The position numbers and the translations under genes are program-made. This document shows, piece by piece, positions 5,168-5,317 of a stretch of 5,317 nt of DNA (positions are counted from its first letter, which is position 1; each line of letters begins with the position of its first letter). The DNA comes from Ardenticatenales bacterium (GTDB lineage Bacteria; Chloroflexota; Anaerolineae; Promineifilales; UBA4811). The notes below the pieces were generated by a model, which had not been told where the DNA came from, searched no databases, and worked only from the letters and a program-made list of their open reading frames with translations. The stretch spans positions 1 to 5,317 of the forward strand of contig WSZX01000328.1 in NCBI GenBank assembly GCA_013139935.1. The letters are read 5' to 3'.

Positions 5168-5317
5168 ATGAAGTGGACAGGCTCTACGGCAGAGTTGGGG
5201 ACAGGGACGGTGACGCGGGAGGGGGACGTGGTGCGGCTCTTTCTCCGGAACGCCGCTAACAAACGGTATTCGGATGCGCAGATTGACGACACGAGCGGCC
5301 GGTCGCGCCGTCGTTTT
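5168..5317 (+). CDS. Unrecognised protein, N-terminal 50 residues
   Basis: An ATG at 5168 opens a frame with no stop through the window edge, giving 50 residues that begin MKWTGSTAELGTGTVTREGD. The opening looks like short beta strands (VTREGDVVRLFLRN), followed by KRYSDAQIDD and a basic GRSRRRF stretch. No signal peptide or membrane segment is visible. The SDAQIDD plus arginine-rich segment reminds me of uncharacterised Chloroflexota/Actinobacteria proteins of a beta-sandwich type, but this is memory only and no function is given. The perfect TATAAT 6 bases upstream and the absence of a spaced Shine-Dalgarno support this start and leaderless expression. The gene is transcribed away from the MBL operon. 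Because it is cut by the window edge, the frame could still be spurious. Confidence 0.6.
   Translation, partial: MKWTGSTAELGTGTVTREGDVVRLFLRNAANKRYSDAQIDDTSGRSRRRF

Overview
This window reads as a G+C-rich bacterial chromosome segment, most likely from the Chloroflexota (Anaerolineae/Caldilineae-like). I infer this from the gene set: a LysM lipoprotein with a Pro/Thr-rich linker, a TPR lipoprotein, an FmdB-type zinc ribbon with a long hydrophilic tail, a Lactamase_B_3-like protein with the 'DGPGEYEIKGVF' signature, and a small 'KVKLLMSW...TEAWYTVYG' protein. I recall these types from that phylum but could not search for them. No mobile element, CRISPR array, tRNA or rRNA was seen.

Layout, left to right. 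(1) The 3' part of a DegV/FakB fatty-acid-binding gene (+) enters from the left edge. (2) It converges with a minus-strand pair: a LysM/FxLYD-like lipoprotein (2494-1511) followed by a PlsC-type acyltransferase (1447-695). FakB and PlsC families both serve acyl-chain incorporation into phospholipids, so the left end has a membrane-lipid/envelope flavour. (3) A 260-base divergent control region (2495-2754) holds good sigma-70-like promoters in both directions, each with a small inverted repeat. (4) fmdB-like (+, 2755-3066) runs tail to tail into a minus-strand operon; the two stop codons interlock in the hexamer TCATAG. (5) The minus-strand operon, in order of transcription, is a metallo-beta-lactamase-fold protein that has lost almost all its metal ligands (4882-4241), a TPR lipoprotein (4225-3392) and a 102-residue small protein (3369-3061). 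The gaps are 15 and 22 bases, with strong Shine-Dalgarno sequences. A near-consensus promoter, TTGGCA-17-TATAAT, drives it. (6) The divergent region 4883-5167 contains a 21-bp inverted repeat and a pyrimidine tract. It ends in a TATAAT placed so close to an ATG that the last gene (+, 5168 to the edge) is probably read from a leaderless mRNA.

The most unusual item is the metal-ligand-free MBL-fold protein, which has an intact reading frame, its own strong promoter and a co-transcribed TPR lipoprotein plus small protein. It looks like a retained pseudoenzyme, not a decaying gene, and the three-gene operon is the best candidate here for an undescribed system. Its function cannot be read from the sequence.
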